DNA of 64,000 nucleotides from Nannocystis sp. (lineage in GTDB: Bacteria > Myxococcota_A > Polyangia > Nannocystales > Nannocystaceae). The translations under genes were made by a program, and so were the position numbers. Shown here piece by piece: positions 26,788 through 36,000 of the stretch; positions within the stretch are counted from its first letter, which is position 1; each line of letters begins with the position of its first letter. The stretch covers positions 124,001-188,000 of the forward strand of contig NZ_JADJNN010000035.1 in the NCBI RefSeq assembly GCF_016714285.1, written 5' to 3'. The notes under the pieces are model-generated. The model was given only the letters and a program-made list of their open reading frames with translations. It did no database searches and was not told the origin of the DNA.

Positions 26788-27965
26788 GCGCGGGCCCTCG
26801 CGGACAGCGGCAGCCGCAGCAGCCGCAGCGGCTCGCCCGACCGCGAGCGCGGGTTGGCGAGGTAGTAGAAGTCGCCGTCGGCGAAGGTCCCGGTGGTCGG
26901 GTTGCGATAGTCGGCGCGGCCCGTCTCGAGGATCTCCGCGGCCGCCAGCGTGCCGTCCGCGGCCAGCGGCAGGCGCCACACCCGACCGCGGCCGAGGATG
27001 TTCTGCACGCCGATCAGCGCGCCGTCGTGGAAGTAGAGCCCGTCGATGCCGCCCAGCGTGCGCGCCCCGGTCGGCGGACGCAGCGAGCTGATCGATCCGC
27101 TGGCGAGCGCGACGCGGTGGAGCCCGCGAAAGTCAGCGACGTAGAGCTGCTCGCCGTCCGGGGCCAGCGCGAGGCCGTTGGGGCCCTCGAAGCTGCCGGG
27201 CGGCAGGACGTCGCGCAGCTCGCCGTCCCGCACCGAGATCACGGCGCCGCTGTGGCTGTCGGTCGCGTACACGGTGCCATCGGCGGCGAGGTCGAGGTCG
27301 TTGAGCAGCGAGGGCGTGCGCGCGTAGGGGACCGCGGCGCGGGTCTCCCCGGTCGCGAGATCGAAGGCGTGGATCGTCGAGTGTCCGCGGGCCTCGGGGC
27401 TCGGGTCGGCCATGAAGGGCGCGTGCGTCGACGCGACCCAGACCCAGTCCCGCGTGACGTCCACCTTCATGCCGAGCACCGCCAGGAGCCCGTCCTGCCC
27501 CGAACGCGTGAGGTCCGCGGCCCGGCCCGCGCGATCGACGGCGACGACCTTGCGCTGACGTCCGCTGCTCAGGAGGAAGCGATCGCGGCGCGGGTCGTAC
27601 GCGTGCCCCTCGGGCATCAGCTCGGGCACGTCGATGGTCAAGGCGACCGCGCTGGCCGTGCGTACGCGGGCGCGGGCCGCCAGACGTCCCGCGATCGCCC
27701 TGACCTCGGGCCGGCGCAGGCTGCCACGAAAGTCCTCCGGGTCGATCGCGTCGTCGAACTCGGAGCGCTCGAGCTGGGCCAGCCACGCCAGCGCGCCGGG
27801 GTAGTCGCCGACATCCTCGCGTACGCGGGCGAAGGTGTAGAGCACCGCCGGTGAGCCGGGGTCCTCGGCGAACATCCGCTGCAGCAGCGCGATGGTGTCG
27901 CCGGAGGCCCCGGTCTTCGCGGCGCAGGCGGTCAGGAGCGTGGCGAGGAGGAGAGCCGTTCGCAT
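26784..27965 (-). CDS. SMP-30/gluconolactonase-like beta-propeller lipoprotein
   Basis: A 393-residue lipoprotein. ATG at 27965 gives the signal MRTALLLATLLTAC with the lipobox cysteine at residue 14. Residues 20-95 look like a short TPR-like helical region (LYTFARVREDVGDYPGALAWL). The rest is a six-bladed propeller of the SMP-30/NHL kind, with SLLNDLDLAADGTVYATDS and FEGPNGLALAPDGEQLYVAD, where the Asn/Asp residues resemble the metal site of SMP-30 enzymes. Lactonase or sugar-binding activity is possible but unproven. It is the last gene of a minus-strand series and its stop overlaps the stop of the TonB receptor. Confidence 0.8.
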   Translation of the reverse strand: MRTALLLATLLTACAAKTGASGDTIALLQRMFAEDPGSPAVLYTFARVREDVGDYPGALAWLAQLERSEFDDAIDPEDFRGSLRRPEVRAIAGRLAARARVRTASAVALTIDVPELMPEGHAYDPRRDRFLLSSGRQRKVVAVDRAGRAADLTRSGQDGLLAVLGMKVDVTRDWVWVASTHAPFMADPSPEARGHSTIHAFDLATGETRAAVPYARTPSLLNDLDLAADGTVYATDSHSGAVISVRDGELRDVLPPGSFEGPNGLALAPDGEQLYVADFRGLHRVALASGSISSLRPPTGARTLGGIDGLYFHDGALIGVQNILGRGRVWRLPLAADGTLAAAEILETGRADYRNPTTGTFADGDFYYLANPRSRSGEPLRLLRLPLSARARA

Positions 27966-28065
27966 GCAGCTTGGAGGCCCACGCACGCACCCGGGGTTTC
28001 GCGGCCCCACGCCGGCCTGCGCCTGTTCGCTGCACGACTGGCGCCATCGGCTGCATCGCCACGGG

Positions 28066-28144
28066 TTTCACCGACCGTCGCTCACGCCTCATGACTGCGG
28101 TCGGCTGATTCGCCGGGTGTTTCACCGACCGTCGCTCACGCCTC
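28066..28144. repeat. 25 bp direct repeat copying the 3' end of the hydrolase gene
   Basis: A 25-base sequence (TTTCACCGACCGTCGCTCAC, then GCCTC) occurs at 28066-28090 and 28120-28144. The second copy includes the hydrolase stop codon and its last codons; the first lies 29 bases away in the gap before the SMP-30 gene. Confidence 0.8.
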
Positions 28145-29098
28145 GTGGCGGGCGACGAAGTCGTGGACGATCTGGTTGACCTCCGCGGCGCGCGAGCGGT
28201 GCACCCAGTGGTTGTCGTCGATGTCATGCCGCTCGAGCTCCGGCACGAACTCGGCGATGTTCTCGTACAGCTCGGGCGTCAGGGCCAGGTCGCGCTGCGG
28301 CACCACCAGGCACACCGGCGTGGTGATCGTGCGCGGCCCCCCCTTGCGGAGCTCGTGGAGCTCGCGGAGCGTCGTGCGGGCGAACATCTGGCGGTACAGC
28401 GGGAGCAGGGCGACCAGGGCGCTGCGGGCCCACGCCGGGTCGATGTCGGCGAGCTCGGGGTCGCCGCGCGGCACGCCGCCGCGGCGGTGGGCGCCGACCC
28501 AGGTGCGCACCGGATCGCGGCCGAGGTACAGCTCGGGGATCTTCGGCAGCTGGAACAGGAACAGGTACCACGAGCGACGCAGCTGCTCGGCGACCACCGC
28601 GAGGTCGGCGAGGCTGTGCCGCCGCAGACGCGCGCGCAGCATCGCCAGCGCGGCCGCGCCGTGCGGCGCCGCGATCACGGTCAAACTGCGCAGGCGACCT
28701 GCCCGCTCCGGATCGCCAGCGAATTGCCAGGCCAGCACGCCGCCCCAGTCGTGGCCGACCAGGTGCACCTGCCCGCCCGGGCCAGCGACGTGATCGATCA
28801 CCGCCTCGATGTCCTCGACGTAGCGCGCCATTCGGGTCGCCGCCCGCGGCTCACCGACGATCGTCGACGCACCCACCCCGCGCAGGTCGAAGGCGGCGAC
28901 CGGGTGCATCGCCGCGAGGCCCTCGAGCTGCCGCGACCAGGTCGCGTGCGTGTCGGGGTAGCCGTGCACGAACAGCAGCGGGGCGCGGCGCTCGTGCGGC
29001 GCGACGCGGCTGCGCACGACGTGCAGCCGGGCGTCGCCTCGCTCGACGACGCTGTGCTCGAGGGCCAGCTCCACCGTATCCACGGGCTCCACGGGCAC
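28136..29098 (-). CDS. Alpha/beta hydrolase, epoxide-hydrolase-like
   Basis: A 320-residue alpha/beta-hydrolase. Motifs: oxyanion HGYPD (about residues 45-49), nucleophile elbow GHDWGG with an aspartate nucleophile (about 114-119), which points to the epoxide hydrolase/haloalkane dehalogenase branch rather than to esterases, and a late DNHWVH carrying the catalytic histidine. No signal peptide, so cytoplasmic. It begins one base after the preceding cytochrome-like gene stops, implying an operon with it. The substrate cannot be named. Confidence 0.85.
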   Translation of the reverse strand: MPVEPVDTVELALEHSVVERGDARLHVVRSRVAPHERRAPLLFVHGYPDTHATWSRQLEGLAAMHPVAAFDLRGVGASTIVGEPRAATRMARYVEDIEAVIDHVAGPGGQVHLVGHDWGGVLAWQFAGDPERAGRLRSLTVIAAPHGAAALAMLRARLRRHSLADLAVVAEQLRRSWYLFLFQLPKIPELYLGRDPVRTWVGAHRRGGVPRGDPELADIDPAWARSALVALLPLYRQMFARTTLRELHELRKGGPRTITTPVCLVVPQRDLALTPELYENIAEFVPELERHDIDDNHWVHRSRAAEVNQIVHDFVARHEA

Positions 29099-29099
29099 C

Positions 29100-29951
29100 T
29101 CAGTCGTCCATCGCGCCGGCGTCGATCCAGTCCTTGACCAGCTTCAGCTTGTCGTCCGGCAGCGGCTGCGTGGCACCGTCGGGCATCAACGCGTCGCCGT
29201 TCATCGTGACTGTGCTCTGCATGTTGGTCATCTTGAGGTAGATGTAACTGTTCAGCGGATCGCCCGGCGTGAAGTAGTCGGTCATCGGCGCCTGGATCGA
29301 CTTGACACCGACGGTGTTGGTGTAGGCGTCGGCGAGCGGCATGCTGAAGTTGCCATTCCCGTCCAGGCTCGGCGGGCCGAGGTGGCAGCTGCAACTAATC
29401 GCGATGATCTCGTTCTTCACGCGGGTGAAGGTCGGCGTGGTGTCCCCGGTCGTGGGGCCGCCCGTGGTCATCCCGCCCGTGCCTCCGCCGCCGCCCGGGA
29501 AGTCGGCGCCGGCGATCCACGCGAGGATCGTCTGCGTGTCCGCCAGGGTCTCGGGGCTGCCGGTCGCGGGGTCGAAGCCGAGCGGCATGCGACCGCCGGT
29601 GCGGGTCTGCCCGAACCCGGCGATCACGTTGTCGGGCAGCATCTTGATCGCGATGTACGAGTTGGCCGTGTCACCGAGCGTGACCAGCGGGATGGCGCTG
29701 CCGTTGGACGAGCCGCCGATGATCGCGCTGCTGACGGTCGCGTCGAGGGTCGGCGACTGGCCGCCGGCGGCGTGGCAGCCGGGCGAGTTGCCGCAGCTGC
29801 GCTCGAAGGCCGCGACAACCTCGGGGGGAAGGTCCCCGCCGCCGCCGCTGGCGCTCTCGTCGATCGCCTCGAGCTGATTACAGCCCGGGATCGTGAGCAC
29901 CAGCGCGAACCAGGCGCACAGGGACTGGATGCTGCAGAGGGCGAGACGCAT
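29100..29951 (-). CDS. Cytochrome-c-like lipoprotein with non-standard haem motifs
   Basis: A 283-residue lipoprotein (lipobox TIPGC at residues 20-24) with two similar halves. Each half has the layout of a small c-type cytochrome domain, with SYIAIKMLPDN or SYIYLKMTNMQ, a possible methionine ligand (RMPLGFD, ALMPDG) and a closing WIAGAD or WIDAGA. The haem attachment sites are not CXXCH: the first is CGNSPGCH and the second CSCH. It may bind haem unusually or have lost it. A Gly/Thr linker separates the halves. It starts three bases after a cytochrome/beta-barrel fusion and ends one base before an epoxide-hydrolase-like gene. Confidence 0.75.
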   Translation of the reverse strand: MRLALCSIQSLCAWFALVLTIPGCNQLEAIDESASGGGGDLPPEVVAAFERSCGNSPGCHAAGGQSPTLDATVSSAIIGGSSNGSAIPLVTLGDTANSYIAIKMLPDNVIAGFGQTRTGGRMPLGFDPATGSPETLADTQTILAWIAGADFPGGGGGTGGMTTGGPTTGDTTPTFTRVKNEIIAISCSCHLGPPSLDGNGNFSMPLADAYTNTVGVKSIQAPMTDYFTPGDPLNSYIYLKMTNMQSTVTMNGDALMPDGATQPLPDDKLKLVKDWIDAGAMDD

Positions 29952-29954
29952 GGG

Positions 29955-31625
29955 TTAGAGGCTCCACTTTCGGCTGAGGTTGAAGCCGAAGAAGAAGTTG
30001 CCGCGCTGCTCGAAGGGGTTCTTCGACTGGCCGCCGGGCGCATACAAGTTGGTGTGGATCTCGCGGGTGTTGGTGAGGAAGATCTGGAAGAAGTGCAGGC
30101 CGGTGCGGATCGACCCGCCGAGCGACCAGGAGCCGATGTTGCTGCCGTTCGGGTCGGCGTTGCCGCCGTTGTAGTAGAAGACGCTGGTGGGGATCGGCAG
30201 GTTGTATTCCATGTCGATGCCCCAGCGCTTCTTCTCGCCGATCCACACCGTCGAGGCGATGCCGACGCCGAGGGTGCCGCGCTTGTCGTGGACCTTGACC
30301 GCGCCCTTGCCGTCGCCGAAGTCGACCGTCGGCGCGGCCTTGTGGTCGGTGCGCAGGCTGTAGCCGAGGACCAGCTGGGTGCTCCAGCGGTCGAACCACA
30401 GGCGACTCAGCATCAGCTGAAAATTGCCCGCCCACGGGTTGGCGGTGTTCGAGGGGAAGTCGCGGTAGTACTCGACCGAGGCGTAGCCGCCGAAGCTCAG
30501 CGGCTTGCCGTCCTCCTGGCGGATCGGCACGTACTTGGTGCCGAGCTCGTAGCCCTTGCGCGAGTTGCTGCGCCGCAGCACCACGTCCCAGCCGCTGAGG
30601 ATGCCGTAGGCGAAGCCGTACGAGATGTTCGCGCCGGCGTCGAGGCCGAAGGCGCCGCGCTCGGTGCCGACGCGGCCGAAGCGGTGGTCGATGCGAAACT
30701 CGAAGGTGCGCTTGCCGAGCGTGGAGGTGGTCGGCAGGTTGATCTGAAATACGCCATGGAAGGGCGGCTTGCTCGGCTGCTTGTCGTCCTTCGGCGCGGG
30801 CTCGTCGGGCGGTGTATCGCCGACCGGCGTGTCGCTGACCGGCGGTGTGTCACCCGCCGGCGGCCCATCGCCGACGGGTGCAGCCGTCGCCTTGTCGCGC
30901 TCGCCGAGGGCCGCGATGTACTGCCGCAGCGTCTCGAGGTCGCCCTTGGCCAGCGGGTCGCCGCCCAGCGGCATCGCGTCGCCGACGATGCCCTTGGCGC
31001 CCGTGAGCTTCTGGATCAGGTAGCTGCCGTCGGCGTCGCCCGCGACGAGGATCGGCTTGCGCGCGACCTTCGAGCTCTCCTTGAGCAGGCGCTCCGGCGA
31101 GCCGGCGAGCACGATGTCGTCGCTGCCCGTGTCGTGACAGGCGAGGCACTGGTCGGCGAGGATCTTCTTCACCTTCGGCTCGAGCTCGGCGACCCGCTTC
31201 GCCGCGTCATCGCCCCCGGTGCTCGCTCCGGTGCTCGCCGGCTTGCCCGTGGGCGTCGGTGTGGGCGTCGGTGCTGGCGTCGGCGCGGGCGCGGGCGCGA
31301 GGCTCGCGATCCACTCCTTGACCGTGTTCTTCTGGGCCGCTGGCAGCGGATCGCCGCCCTGCGGCATCGCGTCGCCGCTGATGTTCTTGCCGTTCAGCTT
31401 GGCCAGCAGATAGCTGCCGTCGGGGTCGCCGGCCGCGACCATCGGCTTGCCGGTGGCCTTCGACTTGACCGACTTGAGCCGCGAGGGCGCGCCGGCCAGG
31501 ACCGGCTCCTCGCCGCCCGTGTCGTGGCAGGCGGTGCAATGCTCTTCGAAGATCGCCTTGACCTTCGCCTCGAGATCCGGGGCTGGTGCTGCGAGTGCGA
31601 GATAGATCGTGAGGGGCAGCGGCAT
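29955..31625 (-). CDS. Di-cytochrome c fused to outer-membrane beta-barrel (DUF5777-like)
   Basis: A 556-residue fusion. After a short leader come two c-type cytochrome modules with intact haem sites, CTACH (about residues 30-34) and CLACH (about 160-164), each followed by SYLLAKLNGKN or SYLIQKLTGAK and a GDAMP methionine segment. Pro/Thr linkers separate them. From about residue 285 the protein becomes a beta-barrel of the DUF5777 kind (FEFRIDHRFGRVG, ANISYGFAYGILSGWDVVL), ending in W-S-L. The fold suggests electron-carrying domains tethered to an outer-membrane barrel. It heads a tight operon (gaps of three and one bases) with a cytochrome-like lipoprotein and a hydrolase. Confidence 0.85.
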   Translation of the reverse strand: MPLPLTIYLALAAPAPDLEAKVKAIFEEHCTACHDTGGEEPVLAGAPSRLKSVKSKATGKPMVAAGDPDGSYLLAKLNGKNISGDAMPQGGDPLPAAQKNTVKEWIASLAPAPAPTPAPTPTPTPTGKPASTGASTGGDDAAKRVAELEPKVKKILADQCLACHDTGSDDIVLAGSPERLLKESSKVARKPILVAGDADGSYLIQKLTGAKGIVGDAMPLGGDPLAKGDLETLRQYIAALGERDKATAAPVGDGPPAGDTPPVSDTPVGDTPPDEPAPKDDKQPSKPPFHGVFQINLPTTSTLGKRTFEFRIDHRFGRVGTERGAFGLDAGANISYGFAYGILSGWDVVLRRSNSRKGYELGTKYVPIRQEDGKPLSFGGYASVEYYRDFPSNTANPWAGNFQLMLSRLWFDRWSTQLVLGYSLRTDHKAAPTVDFGDGKGAVKVHDKRGTLGVGIASTVWIGEKKRWGIDMEYNLPIPTSVFYYNGGNADPNGSNIGSWSLGGSIRTGLHFFQIFLTNTREIHTNLYAPGGQSKNPFEQRGNFFFGFNLSRKWSL

Positions 31626-31701
31626 GGGACGGGCCTACCGTACGTGAGCCGTGAGTGTTACCACAATGCGGGCCCTCGCAGGCTCGGATAATATCGCCGT
31701 C

Positions 31702-32454
31702 ATGCGCTCGCGCCTGGTCCGGCTCGCCCTCGTCACCATCACCGTTTGTACGGCCACAGCCTGCCAAACGCCCAGCCCCGAAGGTGCCAAGAAAGACGTC
31801 GTCGACGCCACGAAAAAGGCCGACGCAAAACCAGCCGACGCGAAGCAGGCGAGCCCCGACCTCAAGACCGCCGACCCGACGCCCACGCCCGCGACCGGGG
31901 CGAACGGCACCGCTGCGAGCGCCGACACTGCGGCCACCGCCGGCACCGCGACGGCCCCGGGCACCGCCGGTGATCCGAGCGCCGGTGATCCGACGGCCGC
32001 CGATCCCACGCCGACCGGCGGCGATGCAGCGACCCCACCGACCGACCCCGCCGCCGCCGCCGCCGACAAGGCCAAGTTGCTCGGCGAAGTGAAGGCCAAG
32101 AAGACCTCCGACACGCGGGCCAAGAAGGCGCTCGAGGAGGCCGAGGCCGCCGGCGCGACCGTGCGCGAGCTGGCCGAGGCGAGCAACGCGCGCGGCGAGG
32201 CGCTGATGGGCGCAGGTGAGGCCGAGCGGGCCACCGCCGCCTTCGTGTGGGCCCGCGACAAGGACACCACCTACCCGGACCCCAGCTTCAACCTCGCCCG
32301 CCTGACGGTCAACGCCGGCGACGTCGCCGAGACCGTCGCGCACCTCAAGGAGGTGCACAAGCGCGGCGGCAAGAAGCTGCTCAAGCAGGTCGGCTTCGAC
32401 CCGAGCTTCGAGATCGTCAAGGACGACCCCGAGGTCTCCAAGCTGATCAAGTAG
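31702..32454 (+). CDS. Lipoprotein with TPR-like C-terminal domain
   Basis: A 250-residue lipoprotein. ATG at 31702 gives a signal with lipobox CTATAC. Residues 25-115 are a low-complexity Ala/Asp/Thr/Pro spacer; residues 120-250 are helical, with Ala/Glu-rich segments and FNLARLTVNAGDVAETVAHL, like one or two TPR repeats. It probably presents a protein-binding helix pair in the periplasm. An ATAATA element at 31687-31692 might be a -10. It diverges from the cytochrome operon and runs into the phosphatase gene with a 24-base gap. Confidence 0.7.
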   Translation: MRSRLVRLALVTITVCTATACQTPSPEGAKKDVVDATKKADAKPADAKQASPDLKTADPTPTPATGANGTAASADTAATAGTATAPGTAGDPSAGDPTAADPTPTGGDAATPPTDPAAAAADKAKLLGEVKAKKTSDTRAKKALEEAEAAGATVRELAEASNARGEALMGAGEAERATAAFVWARDKDTTYPDPSFNLARLTVNAGDVAETVAHLKEVHKRGGKKLLKQVGFDPSFEIVKDDPEVSKLIK

Positions 32455-32478
32455 TCGGCGCAGCTGTCTCTCAGGACC

Positions 32479-32994
32479 ATGGCCGACGCAGTCACCCGGG
32501 TGCTGTTCGTCTGCCACGCCAACATCGTGCGGTCACCGCTGGCCGAGGGCGTGCTGCGCCACCTGGTCGAACAGCGCGGGCTGGCCGACCGCTTCGTCAT
32601 CGCCAGCGCCGGCATCTCGGCCTACGAGGGCGTGGCGCCCGACGCCGGCAGCGTCGCGGTCGCGGCGGCCCACGGCATCAACCTCGTCAGCCGCTCGCGC
32701 CAGATGACCCGCGTCGACCTCTACGATCACCACCACGTGCTGGTCGCCGACCGCCCCGTACTGGCGAAGATCCGCAGCCTCACCGGCTCCGCCTTCGGCG
32801 AGATCGGCGGCCCCGGGAAGGCCGGCGCCCGCGTCCGCCTGCTCGCGCAGCTCGCCGACCCGCACGCGCAGGGCGACGCCCTCGACGTCGCCGACCCGCT
32901 GCGCGGCGGCCCCGAGGGCTACCTCCGCGTGTACCGCCAGATCGAGCGCGCGTGTCACAACCTGCTGCTCGAGCTGGCGCCACGCGCCTCGTGA
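32479..32994 (+). CDS. Low-molecular-weight protein phosphatase family
   Basis: A 171-residue LMW-PTP/arginine-phosphatase family protein. The P-loop VCHANIVRSP (about residues 10-19) supplies the C-X5-R-S signature, but the usual Gly and second Cys of CxGNxCRSP are Ala and Val. The general-acid DP pair is in VADPLRGG near residue 136. Members dephosphorylate tyrosine or arginine in regulators or polysaccharide kinases. A half palindrome of the CTGTC type overlaps the start region (32463-32478). It converges with topA, leaving a 34-base gap. Confidence 0.8.
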   Translation: MADAVTRVLFVCHANIVRSPLAEGVLRHLVEQRGLADRFVIASAGISAYEGVAPDAGSVAVAAAHGINLVSRSRQMTRVDLYDHHHVLVADRPVLAKIRSLTGSAFGEIGGPGKAGARVRLLAQLADPHAQGDALDVADPLRGGPEGYLRVYRQIERACHNLLLELAPRAS

Positions 32995-33028
32995 GCAGTG
33001 GTCCCCCGCGCCGCTGAGCGAAGGGCCC

Positions 33029-36000
33029 TCAGCCCGCGGGAGCAGCTGCGATCGCAGCCGCGGCCCCGGCCGCCGCCGCGAGCTCCGCGGCCTTGATGCT
33101 CGCCAGCGCGGCCGGATGGATCTCGAGCTCGGCGATGCCGCCGGGGATCTGCAGCGTGGTGATCGGCGTGCCCTCGGGGATCACGCTGCCGTCGTGGCGC
33201 CGCAGCACGATCGGCGGGTGGGCCTTCTCGTGGGTGGCGAGCTGCTTGCCGAGCTCGGCCTGGGTCGCCTCGTCGAGCGCGGTCCAGGCCAGGCGACCGC
33301 GGCACTTCGGGAACTTCGAGCAGCCGAGCCACGGGCCGCGGCGACCCGAGCGGAGGTTGAGCGGCGCGCCGCACTTCGGGCAGGCGACGTCGACCTCGAG
33401 CGCCGGCGGCGTCGGGTATTTGATCTGCTCGCGCTTGTCGAGGTTGATGGTGAACTTGACCTTCGGGTACTGCACCGACACCAGGAAGGGTCCGAAGCGG
33501 CTCGAGCGCAGCTCCATGTCGGAGCCGTCCTCGGGGCAGATCACGTCGACGCGCTCGGGCAGCATCGGCCGGCCGTCGCGGGTGATCGGGGCCGCGTAGT
33601 CGCACTCGGGGTAGCGGGTGCACGACAGGAAGCGGCCGTTCTTGCCGAAGCGATACGAGGTCGGCGCGCCGCACTTCGGGCACTTGTAGATCGAGGGCTG
33701 CACCTCGGCCTTGGCGTGGGTCATCGTGTCGCTGGCGGTCGCCAGCGAGCGCGAGAAGCCCTTGTAGAACTTGCGCAGCATCGCCTGCCAGTCCGCCCCC
33801 TTGTCCTCGATCTCGTCGAGCTCCGACTCCATCGAGCGCGTGTAGCCGACGTCCATCAGCTCGCGGAAGGCCTCGATCAGCTTGTCGGTCACGACCTCGC
33901 CGAGGTCCGTGGCGTAGAAGCGGCGGTCGAGCTGCTCGACGTACTTGCGCTCCTGGATGACGCCGATGATCGACGCGTAGGTCGAGGGCCGACCGATGCC
34001 CTCGGACTCGAGGGTCTTCACCAGCGAGGCCTCCGAGTAGCGCGGCGGCGGGGCGCTGAAGCGCTGGACCGCGTCGATCGCGAAGGCCCCGAGCTTCTGC
34101 TCCTGGACCAGCGCGGGCAGGGTCTGCTCGTCGGTCGCCTGGACCCCGAGCACCCGCAGGAAGCCGTCGAACACCAGCACGCGGCCGCTGGCCCGCAGCA
34201 CGGCGCCGGTCTTCTGGTCGTCGCGCTCGAACAGCACGCTGGTCGCGTCCCACTGCGCGGGGCTCATCTGGCAGGCGACGCTGCGCTGCCAGATCAGGTT
34301 GTAGAGCTTGAACTGCTCCTCGCTGAGCGCCTCGCGCAGGTCCTCGGGGCGGCGGGCGACGTCGGTCGGACGGATCGCCTCGTGGGCCTCCTGCGCGTCC
34401 TTGTTGGAGGAGCTGAAGATGTTGGGCTTCTCCGGCAGATAGGTGGCGCCGAAGCTGCGCTGCACGAAGCCGCGGATCTGCTCGAGCGCCTCGCCCGACA
34501 GATTGGTGGAGTCGGTGCGCATGTAGGTGATGAGGCCGACCTGACCCTCGCCCGGCACGTTGACGCCCTCGTAGAGCGACTGGGCCGTCCGCATCGTGCG
34601 TTGGGCCGTGAAGCTGAGCTGATTGGCCGCCGCGATCTGCAGCGAGGAGGTGATGAAGGGGCCGGGCGAGCGCGAGCTGGTGCGCTTGGTCTCCATGCTG
34701 CGCACGCGGTAGCGCAGCTTCGGATCGACGGTGCCGCTCAGGGTCCGCACCGTGCGCGCGGGGCCCTTGCCCTCCGGGTTGTCGCGGCTGCTGACCTTGA
34801 TGTCGACCAGCCCGACCGCCGCGGCGGCGCGGGTGACCTCGGCGCTGAGGTCCCGCGGCTCGCTCGCCGTGCAGGCGAGCGCGAACCTCTGGCCGCCGAG
34901 CTCGACCAGCTCGGCGTCGAGGGCCTGGTGCTCGGCCAGCCAGGCGTTCTGGAGCTTGAGCGTGGGGCCGCGGTTCTTGTCATCGAGGCGGGCGAGGAAC
35001 TGGGCCCACGCGGCCGCCAGCGTCGCCGTGGCGTTCGGGTCGAGGCTCAGGCGAGCGCCGATCTCCCACCGCTCGTCAGGTACGAAGGCCGCGATCTCGC
35101 GCTCGCGCTCGACCACGAGGCGGACCGCGACCGACTGAACGCGCCCGGCCGAGAGCCCGCGCGAGACCTTCTTCCACAGCAGCGGCGAGGCCTGGTAGCC
35201 GACGATGCGGTCGAGGATGCGGCGCGCCTGCTGGGCGTTGACCTTGTCGACGTTGATCGGCCGCGGGTTGGCGAAGGCCTTGTGCACCGCCTGCTGAGTG
35301 ATCGCGTTGAACACCACGCGCTTGGCGTTCTGCGGCTTGATGCCGAGCACCTCCGCGAGGTGCCAGGCGATCGCCTCCCCCTCGCGGTCCAAGTCTGTTG
35401 CGAACCACACGTCCGAGGCGCCCTTCGCCGCCTTCTTGAGGTCGGCGACGGTCTTGCTCTTGCTGGCAAGCACCTCGTAGGTGGGCTTGAAGCCGTGCTC
35501 GATGTCCACGCCGGGCACCGGTTGCTTGTCGCCCTTGGCCGACTTGGTCGGCAGGTCGCGGATGTGGCCGACGCTGGCCTGCACCACAAAGCCGGGTCCG
35601 AGGTACTTGTTGATCGTCTTGGCCTTCGCCGGGCTCTCGACGATGACCAGCTGCTTGCCCTTGCCGCGCGCGACCGGGGCCTCCGCCTCGCCCTCGCCCT
35701 CGTCCGCCACCGCGACCGTACGTGTGCGCGGCGAGACCTTGGCGACCCGGGCCTTCGCCACCTTCTTCGCCGGCTTCGCCGCCACTTTCGTGGCCTTCGG
35801 CGGCTTGGCGCTCGCCGCCTTGGCCACCTTCTTCGTGGCCTTCTTCACGGCCTTCTTCGTCGCCTTCTTGACTGCGGACGAAGTGGCGGCCGCCTTGGCT
35901 GGCTTGCTCGCCTTCTTCGTGCTGGTCTTCTTCGTCGCCGTCTTCTTGGCCGTCGCCTTGTTGGCGGTTTTTTTTGCGGGTGCAGACGTCGCCTTGGGCT

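Noticed and set aside
23269..26979. 1236-residue minus-strand open frame opposite the TonB receptor
   Set aside because: Low-complexity antisense shadow; the plus strand has clear signal, plug and barrel features.
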